DNA of 64,000 nt. It comes from an uncultured Opitutia bacterium. GTDB taxonomy: Bacteria; Verrucomicrobiota; Verrucomicrobiia; Opitutales; Opitutaceae. The translations under genes and the position numbers were made by a program. The stretch lies in NCBI GenBank assembly GCA_903877135.1, contig CAIRCN010000058.1:1-64000 (forward strand), in the 5' to 3' direction. This document shows, one piece after another, positions 1 to 7,819 of the stretch. The notes under the pieces are model-generated. The model saw only the letters and a program-made list of their open reading frames with translations, did no database searches and had not been told where the DNA came from. How positions within the stretch are numbered: the stretch's first letter is position 1; each line of letters begins with the position of its first letter.

Positions 1-120
1 GTTTGATGGTGAAAACTGCGGTGGTTGATGGCATGGGTGTAACAGAGTCACATTTTTCGGAGATGTCAAGAGGCACAGAGTCACCAACACAATAACATCA
101 TCTTCTTTCGGCACGCCACG

Positions 121-176
121 GGTGCGGGCTCACGCAGACCGCGAGTGGCAGTCAAGTGCATAGCCCAATTATCCTA
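121..176 (+). pseudogene. Left fragment of an interrupted receiver-domain gene
   Basis: Read in the frame that joins across the target duplication, this flank encodes RVAVKCIAQ and continues into LSYQVDVVNSGAAALDHF on the other side of the insertion. That matches the first helix of a response-regulator receiver, where such domains usually read NQ-V-x-x-x-L-x-x-L-GY-x-V-D-V-V-x-N-G. The stretch further left lacks the expected DD phosphorylation motif, and stops occur in frame before about position 42, so the 5' part is lost or badly decayed. The joining of the two halves is inference based on the matching reading frame. Confidence 0.35.
169..176. repeat. Target-site duplication, left copy (TTATCCTA)
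   Basis: The octamer TTATCCTA directly abuts the left terminal inverted repeat and recurs at 2421-2428 directly outside the right one. Eight-base duplications are characteristic of the IS1595 family. Because both copies are perfect, the insertion is probably recent relative to the decay of the host gene. Confidence 0.9.
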
Positions 177-199
177 ATGGCCTATGCAGTTGACTGACA
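177..199 (+). repeat. IS1595 left terminal inverted repeat
   Basis: These 23 bases are the exact reverse complement of 2398-2420. The outer tip begins ATGGCCTATGCAG. Identity stops at the 24th base (C at 200; the mirrored position 2397 would require G but is A), which fixes the inner limit. Confidence 0.92.
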
Positions 200-238
200 C
201 TTGAGTGAGGGTTCGTATCCCCGACACCTCAAAAAGAG

Positions 239-1183
239 ATGCCGCGGTCTACCCAAAGTCCTGGTGCGAACCTCGCGGCCCTAGTCGCACCGTTCCCCCA
301 AGATAGAACTGAATTCGCTCAGTGGTTTAGAGAAGAGGAAAAATGTCTGGAGTATCTGGCAGCGGTCCGGTGGCGGGATGGCTTTATGTGTCCGAAGTGC
401 AACGCCGTTGCCGCGTGGGAAGTCGGCCCCGGCTTGCTCCGATGCAAATCGTGCCGGCGATTAGTTTCTGTCACGGCGCGAACGCTTCTTCATCGAACTC
501 GAAAACCGGTGCGCGACTGGTTCGAGGCGTTTTGGCACCTCTGCGGACAGAAAAACGGAGGCAGTGCGCTTGGTCTTCAGCGAGTCATGGGCTTTGGCAG
601 TTATCATACAAGCTGGGAGTGGATGCATAGGATGCGGCGCGCTTTTGTGGTGCCGCCGCGCTCGAAGCTTACGGGGGAAGTCGAAGTCGATGAGACCTTC
701 ATCGGCGGTGTGCGCCACGGAAAACGAGGGCGCGGTGCGGCCGGCAAGACACTCGTTCTGATCGCTGCCGAAATAAGAGGAGTGAGGATAGGGCGAATCA
801 GGCTGGTTGTGATTCCCGATGCGACCGCAAGCACCCTAATCCCGGCGGTTCAGTCCTTGGCGGAACCTGGCAGTAACGTGGTCACCGATGGACTCGCCAG
901 TTACACCGGCCTGACCGCCAGCGGTTACAATCACTCCGTTTCGCGCGCCACGCCGCAAGTCGGCAGGAATCTACTTCCGCATGTTCACCGAGTTGCCTCT
1001 CTACTGAAGCGATGGCTTCTCGGCACACATCAAGGGGCGGTCGCCCATGATCGCCTCCAATCCTATCTCGATGAGTTTGTGTTCCGATTTAATCGTCGGT
1101 CGTCTGGCAGTCGCGGACTGCTATTCCACCGCCTGCTCGTTCAGGTGCTCAAGAGCGGTCCGGTTCCCAGAACACGCCTCTAA
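239..1183 (+). CDS. IS1595-family transposase
   Basis: This 314-residue protein cuts and joins the element ends. An N-terminal zinc ribbon is visible as CPKC (Cys51, Cys54) and CKSC (Cys69, Cys72), the arrangement typical of ISXO2/IS1595 transposases. The catalytic RNase H-like core starts at EVDETFIGG with Asp151 and continues at VVTDGLASY with Asp217. The third catalytic position appears to fall in LPHVHRVASLLKRW, with His250 and Lys257, rather than a Glu; some IS1595 subgroups use N or H there. Length is normal and there is no frameshift, so it is probably functional. The start is an ATG 39 bp inside the left terminal repeat. It is the only gene on the plus strand of the element. Confidence 0.93.
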   Translation: MPRSTQSPGANLAALVAPFPQDRTEFAQWFREEEKCLEYLAAVRWRDGFMCPKCNAVAAWEVGPGLLRCKSCRRLVSVTARTLLHRTRKPVRDWFEAFWHLCGQKNGGSALGLQRVMGFGSYHTSWEWMHRMRRAFVVPPRSKLTGEVEVDETFIGGVRHGKRGRGAAGKTLVLIAAEIRGVRIGRIRLVVIPDATASTLIPAVQSLAEPGSNVVTDGLASYTGLTASGYNHSVSRATPQVGRNLLPHVHRVASLLKRWLLGTHQGAVAHDRLQSYLDEFVFRFNRRSSGSRGLLFHRLLVQVLKSGPVPRTRL

Positions 1184-1675
1184 TGCGTTCACCGCCGCTT
1201 GGCCCGGCGATTCACTAGCCGAACCCGCCGCTTGAAAAGATCGAGTAGTGAAGCGGCCCGAACCTCAGCGCTGCCGTCGAGGTGATTCCACGATTCATGG
1301 AAGCGGCCATTTTGGTCAATCTGCTCGGAGCGATGATGCCGTGGCAGGAAGAATATCTTTTCGACGCGAGGAATGCCCCGAAGATTCCGGCGGAGCCGCA
1401 GGCAGACCTCCGGTCCAACGTCCGCCGGCGAAGCGACTTCCTCCACCGCCTCACCGCTCCGACCTGTGCGCACTGCACAAATCTCAATTTGCGAGTGCAG
1501 ACGCAGATTGGGGACCACGTCCGCTAGATCAGCTTTGGCGTGCGCCATGCGTTCTGCGTAGGTGGTCGCAGTTGTGTAGTAGGCCAAACTCGGGTTGCAG
1601 TTGTGCGAGCCAGCAAGATTGGTTTTGTGCAATTTGAGATTCATGGAAGTAAGAGCTACATGTCCGGCTCGGAGC
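1184..1675. other. Passenger interval of the IS with no confident gene
   Basis: Between the transposase stop and the vapC stop lie 492 bp without a recognisable gene. The longest open frame is on the minus strand at 1189-1728 (179 codons, running into the 3' end of vapC), with an internal Met near 1644 that would give about 151 residues. Its composition is mixed, rich in Arg and Leu, and no motif is recognisable. Plus-strand frames here look like shadows. It may be a decayed or unknown passenger gene, or only the 3' trailer of vapC. Confidence 0.3.
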
Positions 1676-2083
1676 TCACGAAAAGGGGTTGAGTGTATTG
1701 ACGCCGGAGCGCTGGAAATCGGAGACATAGCGCGTCACTACTGTAAGTTTGTGTTCGAGTCCCGTTGCCGCGATCAGGCCATCCGAAACAGGGAGCGGTT
1801 GGTTTAAGCAGAGGCGACCCCAGCGGTCAGTGATGGCGGCGGTGATCGGCAGGATTCGTTCCGCGTAGTGTGCCTCCAAGCCAAGTAGCCACCGTTCTAG
1901 TGCGCCGGCGGCTTTCGGATCCTTGGCACGATGCAGTTCGATGCCCCGTCGGATTTCTCCGAGCGTGAGCACGCTGAGGAACGCTTCGTCTGGCTGGATG
2001 CCTGCCATCCAGCTCGCCACACCGTGATCGCAGTGTGGCTTCCGAAGTTCCGAAATGACGCAGGTGTCCAGCAGGTAGGCCAT
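1676..2083 (-). CDS. vapC: VapC/FitB-type PIN-domain toxin
   Basis: A 135-residue PIN-domain ribonuclease, expected to cleave RNA (often tRNA) when its antitoxin is lost. The four acidic residues of the PIN active site are present: Asp6 in YLLDTCVISE, Glu43 in LTLGEIRRG, Asp101 in PVSDGLIAATG and Asp122 in VSDFQ. The usual TRNVxDF signature reads TRYVSDF here, so the conserved Asn is a Tyr. The start codon overlaps the vapB stop by one base (TGATG), the usual translationally coupled arrangement. It lies inside the IS1595 element, with its stop well short of the transposase. PIN toxin identity is strong; the target is unknown. Confidence 0.9.
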   Translation of the reverse strand: MAYLLDTCVISELRKPHCDHGVASWMAGIQPDEAFLSVLTLGEIRRGIELHRAKDPKAAGALERWLLGLEAHYAERILPITAAITDRWGRLCLNQPLPVSDGLIAATGLEHKLTVVTRYVSDFQRSGVNTLNPFS

Positions 2084-2319
2084 CAGAGTTCGACGGGACG
2101 GGGAAGATCGCTAGTCCGAGGAAACTCCACGGCTTCGCTTTGAGGGATGCTGCGCAAGTATTCGATGAAGTTGCGTTTCGGCCCAGGGTTGTTTCCGACC
2201 AAGGCCGAACGGAGCAATCGCCGATGTGCTTCTTCGACGGAAACACCTTGTGCGGCCGCACTACTGCGCAGCTTTCTTACGACGGCGGGTTCGATGTCGC
2301 GGACAAGAAGTTGAGGCAT
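2083..2319 (-). CDS. vapB: VapB/FitA-type antitoxin
   Basis: A 78-residue protein starting MPQLLVRDIEPAVVRKLRSS, the ribbon-helix-helix signature of FitA-type antitoxins: a beta strand followed by two helices ending around residue 40. The C-terminal half (NFIEYLRSIPQ and on) would wrap the toxin. It is the first gene of the pair and overlaps vapC by one base. RHH antitoxins of this class normally repress their own operon. Tandem 8-bp repeats just upstream (2330-2346) are a plausible binding site. It is carried as a passenger inside the IS element. Confidence 0.88.
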   Translation of the reverse strand: MPQLLVRDIEPAVVRKLRSSAAAQGVSVEEAHRRLLRSALVGNNPGPKRNFIEYLRSIPQSEAVEFPRTSDLPRPVEL

Positions 2320-2329
2320 GGGTTATGAA

Positions 2330-2354
2330 TGATAGCACTGATAGCATTTGTCAA
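2330..2354 (-). promoter_or_regulatory. Putative vapBC promoter and operator
   Basis: On the minus strand a perfect TTGACA hexamer lies at 2354-2349. Downstream of it, just before the vapB start at 2319, are two direct repeats of TGATAGCA (plus-strand reading, 2330-2337 and 2339-2346) one base apart. Repeats of this type in front of an RHH antitoxin are usual autorepression sites. The -10 element is not clear: TATCAT is present but at short spacing. The call rests on position and repeats only. Confidence 0.45.
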
Positions 2355-2397
2355 GAGGCAACCTCGCCAACAGGCATTGCCTCCTGCTCTCTATGAA

Positions 2398-2420
2398 TGT
2401 CAGTCAACTGCATAGGCCAT
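2398..2420 (-). repeat. IS1595 right terminal inverted repeat
   Basis: A perfect 23-base reverse complement of 177-199. It ends directly against the second TTATCCTA copy and therefore defines the right boundary of the element. Confidence 0.92.
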
Positions 2421-2428
2421 TTATCCTA
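2421..2428. repeat. Target-site duplication, right copy (TTATCCTA)
   Basis: An exact copy of 169-176, immediately outside the right terminal repeat. It also forms part of the restored reading frame of the interrupted receiver gene (codons TTA TCC TAT). Confidence 0.9.
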
Positions 2429-2925
2429 TCAGGTCGATGTCGTCAATTCCGGTGCGGCCGCCTTGGATCATTTCTCGCAGCATGAGCCGGACTTGGTCCT
2501 GCTTGATGTCGGTTTGCCGGACACGAATGTTTTCGAAATCTGTGAAACGCTGAGAATTGGCATGGGATCGATGCGGTCCCGGTCATTTTCATCACATCCC
2601 GAAGCGACCCCGATGAAATAGATGAGAGCTTGGCGGCCGGCGGAGTTGATTACCTCGCCGAGCCATTCCGCAAGTAGTAGGTCCGGGCGCGCATTCGGGT
2701 GCACCTGCTGAACCGGCTGCGAGTCGCGCAGTTGCACAAGGAAGAAATCTCAAAAAATCTGCTTCTGTGCATGGCGGCTTACGACTTGCGCAATCCCCTC
2801 GTCTCAATTCGGGCGCTGACCAACTTGTTGCGTAACGACACGGTCGAATTGGTCACGCCGAAACAGCGCGACCTGCTGGACACTGCCTATGACGCCAGCC
2901 AGTCGATGCTCGAGCTGCTCTTTCC
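2421..2925 (+). pseudogene. Remnant of a receiver-histidine kinase gene, interrupted and decayed
   Basis: Downstream of the IS the sequence encodes a receiver core (EPDLVLLDVGLPDTNVFEI) with the phospho-acceptor Asp. A frameshift near 2550-2565 follows. The second frame continues as AVPVIFITSRSDPDEIDES and DYLAEPFRK, then meets two consecutive TAG codons (2675-2680) where relatives usually have Glu. Translation resumes as VRARIRVHLLNRLRVAQLH and then CMAAYDLRNPLVSIRALTNL, a HisKA domain whose phospho-acceptor His is a Tyr (TAC, 2780-2782). The match fades after SQSMLELL. One insertion, one frameshift, two nonsense codons and loss of the key His make this a certain pseudogene. Its partner and signal are unknown. 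Confidence 0.85.
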
Positions 2926-3043
2926 AATGGGCGGTGTGACCAGAATCGTCGCTGCCTTCTGGTCGAGTTGCTTCATCCTGAAACGCAGGTCTGGGGGTTT
3001 ACACCCCATTACATCGGCACCGCGATCTGAGTATGATCCTCCC

Positions 3044-3490
3044 ATGACAACAAAGATCTTCCTCGTGACCGCCAAGACTGGTCTGGTGACAATGACAGTG
3101 CTGATGGCCGCGCTCACCGGATGCGTTTATGACGGACCGAACCAGCGTGGTGAATATCGGGGACGCCCGACAGTGCAGGTCCAAGCCGCGGTGGTGTTTC
3201 AGGATGACTACGACTATTACCCGGCCTACGAGACCTACTACAGCCGCAACCGGCACGAATATGTCTATCGCGACGGCAACAACTGGGTCCGGAGCCCGCA
3301 GCCACGGGGCATCCAGGCGAACGTGTTATTAGCCGCGCCGTCTGTGAGGGTGGATTTTCATGACTCGCCGGCGCAACACCATAGCAGCGTGGTCAAAAGC
3401 TACCCGAAAAACTGGAAGCAACCGGCTAAAGCCCATGCCGACAAAAACGAGCGCAAGGACGACAAGAAGCCCAGCGAAAACAGGAACTAA
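3044..3490 (+). CDS. Small exported lipoprotein, function unknown
   Basis: A 148-residue protein with an N-terminal hydrophobic segment ending in the lipobox LTGC (Cys27), so it is probably lipidated and held in the cell envelope. The mature part is rich in Tyr and Asp (DDYDYYPAYETYY) in its first half and ends in a Lys-rich, charged tail (HADKNERKDDKKPSENRN). An upstream in-frame extension belongs to the kinase remnant, so the ATG at 3044 was chosen because it gives a proper signal peptide. No family is recognised. Tyr-rich secreted proteins of this type are common next to surface genes, but no role is claimed. Confidence 0.7.
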   Translation: MTTKIFLVTAKTGLVTMTVLMAALTGCVYDGPNQRGEYRGRPTVQVQAAVVFQDDYDYYPAYETYYSRNRHEYVYRDGNNWVRSPQPRGIQANVLLAAPSVRVDFHDSPAQHHSSVVKSYPKNWKQPAKAHADKNERKDDKKPSENRN

Positions 3491-3737
3491 CTGATCAGGT
3501 CTGGCTCGCGGCCCGTGATTCGCTCGTTGGTTAGAACGATGCGCCCAAACAGACAACCGTCTCTGTGGTTAACGCGGACGCACAACCACAGCCCATAGGC
3601 CCTTGCAGCGGCAGATATTCCACAAATCCCGCCCACCGGAGCAACAAGCCTCAAGTTACGCGGCAGGAAGCCGATTAAATTGGCGATACCCAACGTTCGC
3701 ACGCCGGGCACATGGGTGCGAACACAGCCAATTCCAA

Positions 3738-5108
3738 ATGACCGTCCGTTCCAGACTGATCCTCGCCTTCAGCATGGTGGCGTCGGTGCCGCTTGTTGGC
3801 GGCGCCATCGGCCTGTATGCTCATCGCTGTGCCATGCACTGGGCGGCGCACGCCAGACAGGTCGCGCTGGAGGCCACCCAGATTCTGGCCGCCACGGAGG
3901 AGGTTCAAGTTAGCTCCGAGCAGGCGCTCCGCGAACCCTCCTCAGCGGACGCCATCGCTGCGACAATTCGCCAGAACCTCGCCACGGTCAGGGCGATGGC
4001 GCCTGCATTTGCCCTGCCGGTCGAAACCATCGACGCTATCGGTCAGACTTCACAGGCAGTAGTGAAACCCTCAAATCGCGCTGCGTCGCAGACACTGGCA
4101 AACACCGTGAGGCAAAGAATCGACGTCACCATCCGCGACGATGATGCCGCCACTGCTTCCGAAAGTCTGTTGCTGGAGTTGACCATGGGGATAGGCACAC
4201 TGTTCGGCATAGCACTCGGCATTGGCTTTGGCATCGTCACCAGTATCGCCGTAACCCGGCACATCCGTGAAATCGCCAAGACCATCTGGGTCGAGACTGG
4301 AGAGGTCGCCTCATCCGTCACACAGGTGGCCGCATCCAGCCGAGATTTGGCAGCTGCCTCGAGCCAGCAGGCGGCTTCGTTGCAGGAAACGAGCGCCTCG
4401 CTAATCGAGGTGAACAACATCGTGAAAACCAACGCCGACCATGCGCGGAAGGCCCAGGCGATCTCCCATCAGAGTCGCGGTGCCTCCGACCAAAGCGCCC
4501 GTGAGATCGCCGATCTGCAAGCGGCGATGAAGGAAATCTCCGGTTCCAGCGCCAATATCGCCAAGATCGTCCAATCGATCGACGAGATCGCCTTTCAAAC
4601 CAACATCCTCGCGCTCAACGCCGCCGTGGAAGCCGCCCGCGCCGGCGAGGCTGGCACCGGGTTCGCCGTGGTAGCCGAGGAGGTTCGCAGTCTGGCCCAG
4701 CGCTCTGCCTCTGCCGCACGGGAGACCACCCAGAAAATCGACGATGCCCTCTCGAAGAGCACGCGCGGCGCCGAGATTGCCGCCCGCGTCGAGCATTCGC
4801 TGCGCCAAGTCATCGACGACGCGCATCGCGTGGACGACCTCATCCAGCGCATCGCTGAGTCTTCGGTCGAGCAGGCCAAAGGGCTGGATCAGGCGGTGCA
4901 CTCGGTGAACCGGATTGATGAATTGACGCAAGGGAATGCCGCCCGCGCGGAACAGACTGCCGCCGTTGCCCAGGAACTTGACTCACAAGCGCACACCATG
5001 CGCCAGCATCTTGCCGGCCTGATGGACAACTCCTCGGCAACTCAGCCCGCCGTCGTCCCTGCGAAGACGCCCGCTCCCGCGCGTTCGATCGAACCGTTGC
5101 CAGTGTAG
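3738..5108 (+). CDS. Methyl-accepting chemotaxis protein
   Basis: A 456-residue chemoreceptor. The ATG at 3738 places the first membrane helix at residues 5-28, followed by a periplasmic sensor of about 115 residues and a second Gly-rich helix near 147-173. The cytoplasmic part contains the invariant hairpin tip [17 protein letters not shown] and [17 protein letters not shown] around residues 283-325, the CheA/CheW contact region. There is little room for a canonical HAMP domain between the second helix and the signalling coiled coil. The C terminus (ARSIEPLPV) lacks a CheR-docking pentapeptide. No other chemotaxis gene is nearby, so it is an orphan receptor feeding a remote che cluster. Confidence 0.92.
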   Translation: MTVRSRLILAFSMVASVPLVGGAIGLYAHRCAMHWAAHARQVALEATQILAATEEVQVSSEQALREPSSADAIAATIRQNLATVRAMAPAFALPVETIDAIGQTSQAVVKPSNRAASQTLANTVRQRIDVTIRDDDAATASESLLLELTMGIGTLFGIALGIGFGIVTSIAVTRHIREIAKTIWVETGEVASSVTQVAASSRDLAAASSQQAASLQETSASLIEVNNIVKTNADHARKAQAISHQSRGASDQSAREIADLQAAMKEISGSSANIAKIVQSIDEIAFQTNILALNAAVEAARAGEAGTGFAVVAEEVRSLAQRSASAARETTQKIDDALSKSTRGAEIAARVEHSLRQVIDDAHRVDDLIQRIAESSVEQAKGLDQAVHSVNRIDELTQGNAARAEQTAAVAQELDSQAHTMRQHLAGLMDNSSATQPAVVPAKTPAPARSIEPLPV

Positions 5109-5117
5109 CCGGCAGAT

Positions 5118-5381
5118 TTAGCCGCCGCCATCCTCGTCAGCGATAGCGACCAAATTCCTTACCGCGGTGTAGAGCGCCTCATACGAGGCCACCGGTATTC
5201 CTGCGGCTTCGCCGGGCGCCCAAAGGCAAATGCGCCCGGTGCCCTTCACCTCGGGAGTGAGAAAATCCCGCACCGCTTCGTAGGTCACCTGCGGCCCGCG
5301 CTGCATGATCGCGTCGGTGATCACTGCAGTGATCCAGATGTCATAGCCAAACTCGCGCCGGATCCGGCCCACATCATGCAC
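5118..5381 (-). CDS. Hypothetical protein
   Basis: An 87-residue open frame with a GTG start, on the same strand as and just downstream of polX. It contains FGYDIWITAVITDAIMQRG and a Gly-rich tail ending EDGGG. No signal peptide or membrane helix is visible and no family is recognised. The frame stays open upstream of the GTG for several protein-like codons (VFKQRCKFTRLHGLTWS) without an ATG, so the true start is uncertain and could lie near the polX stop. It is moderately likely to be real because it fills a gap with no competing frame. Confidence 0.45.
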   Translation of the reverse strand: MHDVGRIRREFGYDIWITAVITDAIMQRGPQVTYEAVRDFLTPEVKGTGRICLWAPGEAAGIPVASYEALYTAVRNLVAIADEDGGG

Positions 5382-5468
5382 CGACCAGGTGAGCCCGTGC
5401 AGCCGGGTAAACTTGCACCGCTGTTTGAAGACCGGAAAAGATGCCCACCCCGGCCGCGGGTCGGCGCC

Positions 5469-7247
5469 TCAACCTATCTTCCGCTCCACCAGCAAGCGCC
5501 GGATGTCTGCCCGCGGCCGGGCTGTAATCACATGCTCTTTGGTGAGCCAGCCTTTGCGCGCCGCGCCCACCCCCAGCCGGAAATCCGTCAGACCCGCTGT
5601 GTCATGCGCATCGGGATTAATAGCGCACATCAACCCGCGCTCCGCCGCCCGGCGCCAGAGTCGCCAGTCCATGTCGAGCCGCCATGGGTTCGCGTTCAGT
5701 TCGATCACGACCCGGTGGGCAATGGCGGCATCGATGATCTTATCCGCATCGATTTCGTAGCCCTCGCGCTGCAGAAGCAGGCGGCCTGTCAAGTGGCCCA
5801 GCATCGTGACGTGCGGATGCTCCATCGCCCGGATAATGCGCGCCGTCATGGCCTCGCGGCTCTGCTTGAACGCCGAGTGCACCGACACGACCACGTAGTC
5901 CAGCTCCGCCAGCACCTCGTCGGCAAAATCCAAGCGACCGTCCGGCAGGATGTCGCACTCCGTCCCGGCGAAAACGTGCGTCCGAAATTTGCCCGAGGCG
6001 TTCAAGCGCCGGATGGCGGCGATTTGCGCGGCAATCCGCGCCTCGTCGAGGCCGCGCGCCTGCACGCTCGATTTGGAGTGATCGGCGATGCCGAGATATT
6101 CCAAGCCCAGCGCCTGCGCTGCCGCCGCCATTTCCTCTAGCGTGTTGTGGCCGTCCGACGCGGTCGTGTGGTTGTGAAAGACGCCGCGGATGTCCGCCTC
6201 CTCGATCAGCACCGGCAACGCACCTTGCTCGGCCGCCTCGATTTCGCCCAGCCCTTCGCGCAACTCCGGCGGTATGAATTTCAGCCCCAATGCCGCGAAC
6301 AGCTCCGTCTCGCTGGCGATCTCCTTTCCTTCAGTCTTTCCGTCCTTCTGCTTTTCGGCCTTTTCCTTCGCCGTCCCTTCCCCGGCCGCCGGCACCAGCC
6401 CCCATTCGCTCAACGACAGCCCGCGCCCCAGCGCCCGCTGCCGCATCTGGATGTTGTGATCCTTCGAGCCGGTGAAGTGATGCCACGCGAAAACAAACTG
6501 CTCCTGCGGAATCAGCCGTAAGTCCGCCTGCAGCCCCGATTGCAACCGTACGCTCGCCTTCGTCTCTCCATGCGCGGTGACCTCCGCCACGCCGCCCTGC
6601 GCAACAAACCAGTCAACCACCGGCTTCGGGTCCGACGTGGACACTAAAAAATCGAGGTCACCCACCGTCTCCATCCGTCGCCGCAGACTCCCCGCATGCT
6701 CAGCGCGCAAGACCTGCGTAAGGCCGCGCAGGCCCGCCAAAATCGGCTCGGCCGCGGCCCATGCTTCGAACCAGAGATGGCGCCGCGCATATTTTTCGCG
6801 GTGGCGGATGCCCTCGATAATTTTCTCCTGCGATTTCTCGCCAAATCCCTCCAGCGCCGCCACGGCGCCCGTCTCGCAAGCCGCCTGCAGCTTGGCGATG
6901 GAATCGACGCCGAGCTTCGCCTGCAACGCGCGGATCTTCTTCGGGCCGACGCCGGAAATCTGAAGCAGCTCGACCAAGCCGTGCGGAATCGAAGCCTTGA
7001 GCTTTTCGTAAAAACCCAGCCGGCCCGTCGTGTGCAGCTCGGTGATTTTTTTCGCCAGCGCCTCGCCGATGCCCTTCACACTCTCCAGTTCTCCCGCCGC
7101 GATCAGCCGCACCAGCTCCGCCTCCTCAATCGCCTCCAGCACCCGCGCGCCCGTCTGGTAGGCGCGCACCTTGAACGGATTTTCACCGTTCAGCTCCAAC
7201 AACACTCCGATCTCGGCCAACACGCCGGCCATTTCGTTCTTAGTCAT
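5469..7247 (-). CDS. polX: DNA polymerase/3'-5' exonuclease PolX
   Basis: A 592-residue family X DNA polymerase for gap filling in base-excision repair. N-terminal helix-hairpin-helix motifs ([24 protein letters not shown]) are followed by the polymerase beta-like nucleotidyltransferase core, with [18 protein letters not shown] supplying the metal-binding Asp pair. The C-terminal PHP domain begins [18 protein letters not shown] and includes [18 protein letters not shown] and NPDAHD, giving the exonuclease/phosphoesterase activity. A Lys/Glu-rich linker (near residues 300-330) between the two halves is longer than usual. Length otherwise fits the bacterial PolX family. It is encoded alone, with only a small unknown gene downstream. 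Confidence 0.96.
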   Translation of the reverse strand: MTKNEMAGVLAEIGVLLELNGENPFKVRAYQTGARVLEAIEEAELVRLIAAGELESVKGIGEALAKKITELHTTGRLGFYEKLKASIPHGLVELLQISGVGPKKIRALQAKLGVDSIAKLQAACETGAVAALEGFGEKSQEKIIEGIRHREKYARRHLWFEAWAAAEPILAGLRGLTQVLRAEHAGSLRRRMETVGDLDFLVSTSDPKPVVDWFVAQGGVAEVTAHGETKASVRLQSGLQADLRLIPQEQFVFAWHHFTGSKDHNIQMRQRALGRGLSLSEWGLVPAAGEGTAKEKAEKQKDGKTEGKEIASETELFAALGLKFIPPELREGLGEIEAAEQGALPVLIEEADIRGVFHNHTTASDGHNTLEEMAAAAQALGLEYLGIADHSKSSVQARGLDEARIAAQIAAIRRLNASGKFRTHVFAGTECDILPDGRLDFADEVLAELDYVVVSVHSAFKQSREAMTARIIRAMEHPHVTMLGHLTGRLLLQREGYEIDADKIIDAAIAHRVVIELNANPWRLDMDWRLWRRAAERGLMCAINPDAHDTAGLTDFRLGVGAARKGWLTKEHVITARPRADIRRLLVERKIG

Positions 7248-7297
7248 CCCGCACGAATAGCATCGAAAATCGAAAATCTTAAATCGAAAATGCCGTC

Positions 7298-7705
7298 ATG
7301 CCCTTCGTTTACCATCGCACCGTCCACTTTGCCGACACCGATGCCGCTGGCGTGGTCTTCTTCGCCAATTACCTCGCCATCTGCCACGAGGCTTACGAGG
7401 AGGCGCTGGCCGCGGCCGGCATCGACCTGAAAACGTTTTTTGCCGACACGGGCGTGGTTGTGCCGATTGCCCGGAGCGAGGCCGACTACCTGCGCCCGCT
7501 CACCTGCGGCGCCAAGCTTCGCGTCACCGTCGTCCCCGAGGCCATTGGCGAGGATTCCTTCGCGCTGCGCTGCGAGATCATCCGTCTCGGCCGCCCGGAG
7601 AAGTGTGCCGCCCGGGTCCGCACCGAACACGTCTGCACCTCCAGCCAAAAACGCACCCGCACCCCGCTGCCCCCTGCGCTCGCCGCCTGGGTCAGCGCCG
7701 GCTAG
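7298..7705 (+). CDS. 4HBT hot-dog acyl-CoA thioesterase
   Basis: A 135-residue hot-dog fold thioesterase. The 4-hydroxybenzoyl-CoA thioesterase signature is present as FADTDAAGVVFFANY (residues 11-25) with the catalytic Asp, followed by CHEAYEEAL. The short form resembles 1,4-dihydroxy-2-naphthoyl-CoA hydrolases of menaquinone or phylloquinone synthesis and YbgC-type enzymes; the exact substrate cannot be read from sequence. It diverges from polX and stands just upstream of korA, on the same strand but separated by about 115 bp. Confidence 0.88.
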   Translation: MPFVYHRTVHFADTDAAGVVFFANYLAICHEAYEEALAAAGIDLKTFFADTGVVVPIARSEADYLRPLTCGAKLRVTVVPEAIGEDSFALRCEIIRLGRPEKCAARVRTEHVCTSSQKRTRTPLPPALAAWVSAG

Positions 7706-7819
7706 TGATTATTAGACTGGCGTGCCGGGTCCCGGCGCAGCCGCAGTTTGCGGAATATACCCGGGAATTCCGAAAATTGGCCATGACTCGCGTGAGTATT
7801 GGGCATAAGTTAGCCACCT

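Larger units (their letters stand above)
177..2420 (+). mobile_element. IS1595-family insertion sequence carrying a VapBC toxin-antitoxin module
   Basis: The element is bounded by perfect 23-bp terminal inverted repeats (177-199 and 2398-2420) and flanked by an exact 8-bp duplication. It is 2,244 bp long, about twice the size of a simple IS of this family, because it carries passenger DNA. The order is transposase (239-1183), about 490 bp without a confident gene, then vapC (1676-2083) and vapB (2083-2319), both on the opposite strand. The transposase is intact, so the element may still be mobile. Boundaries, repeats and duplication are seen directly. The family assignment follows from the transposase. 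Carriage of the toxin-antitoxin pair as a stabilising passenger is inference. Confidence 0.92.

Noticed and set aside
205-232. A T-arm-like sequence (GGGTTCGTATCCC) just inside the IS left end
   Set aside because: It resembles the end of a tRNA, but no anticodon or D arm can be fitted upstream, and the IS terminal repeat occupies that place.
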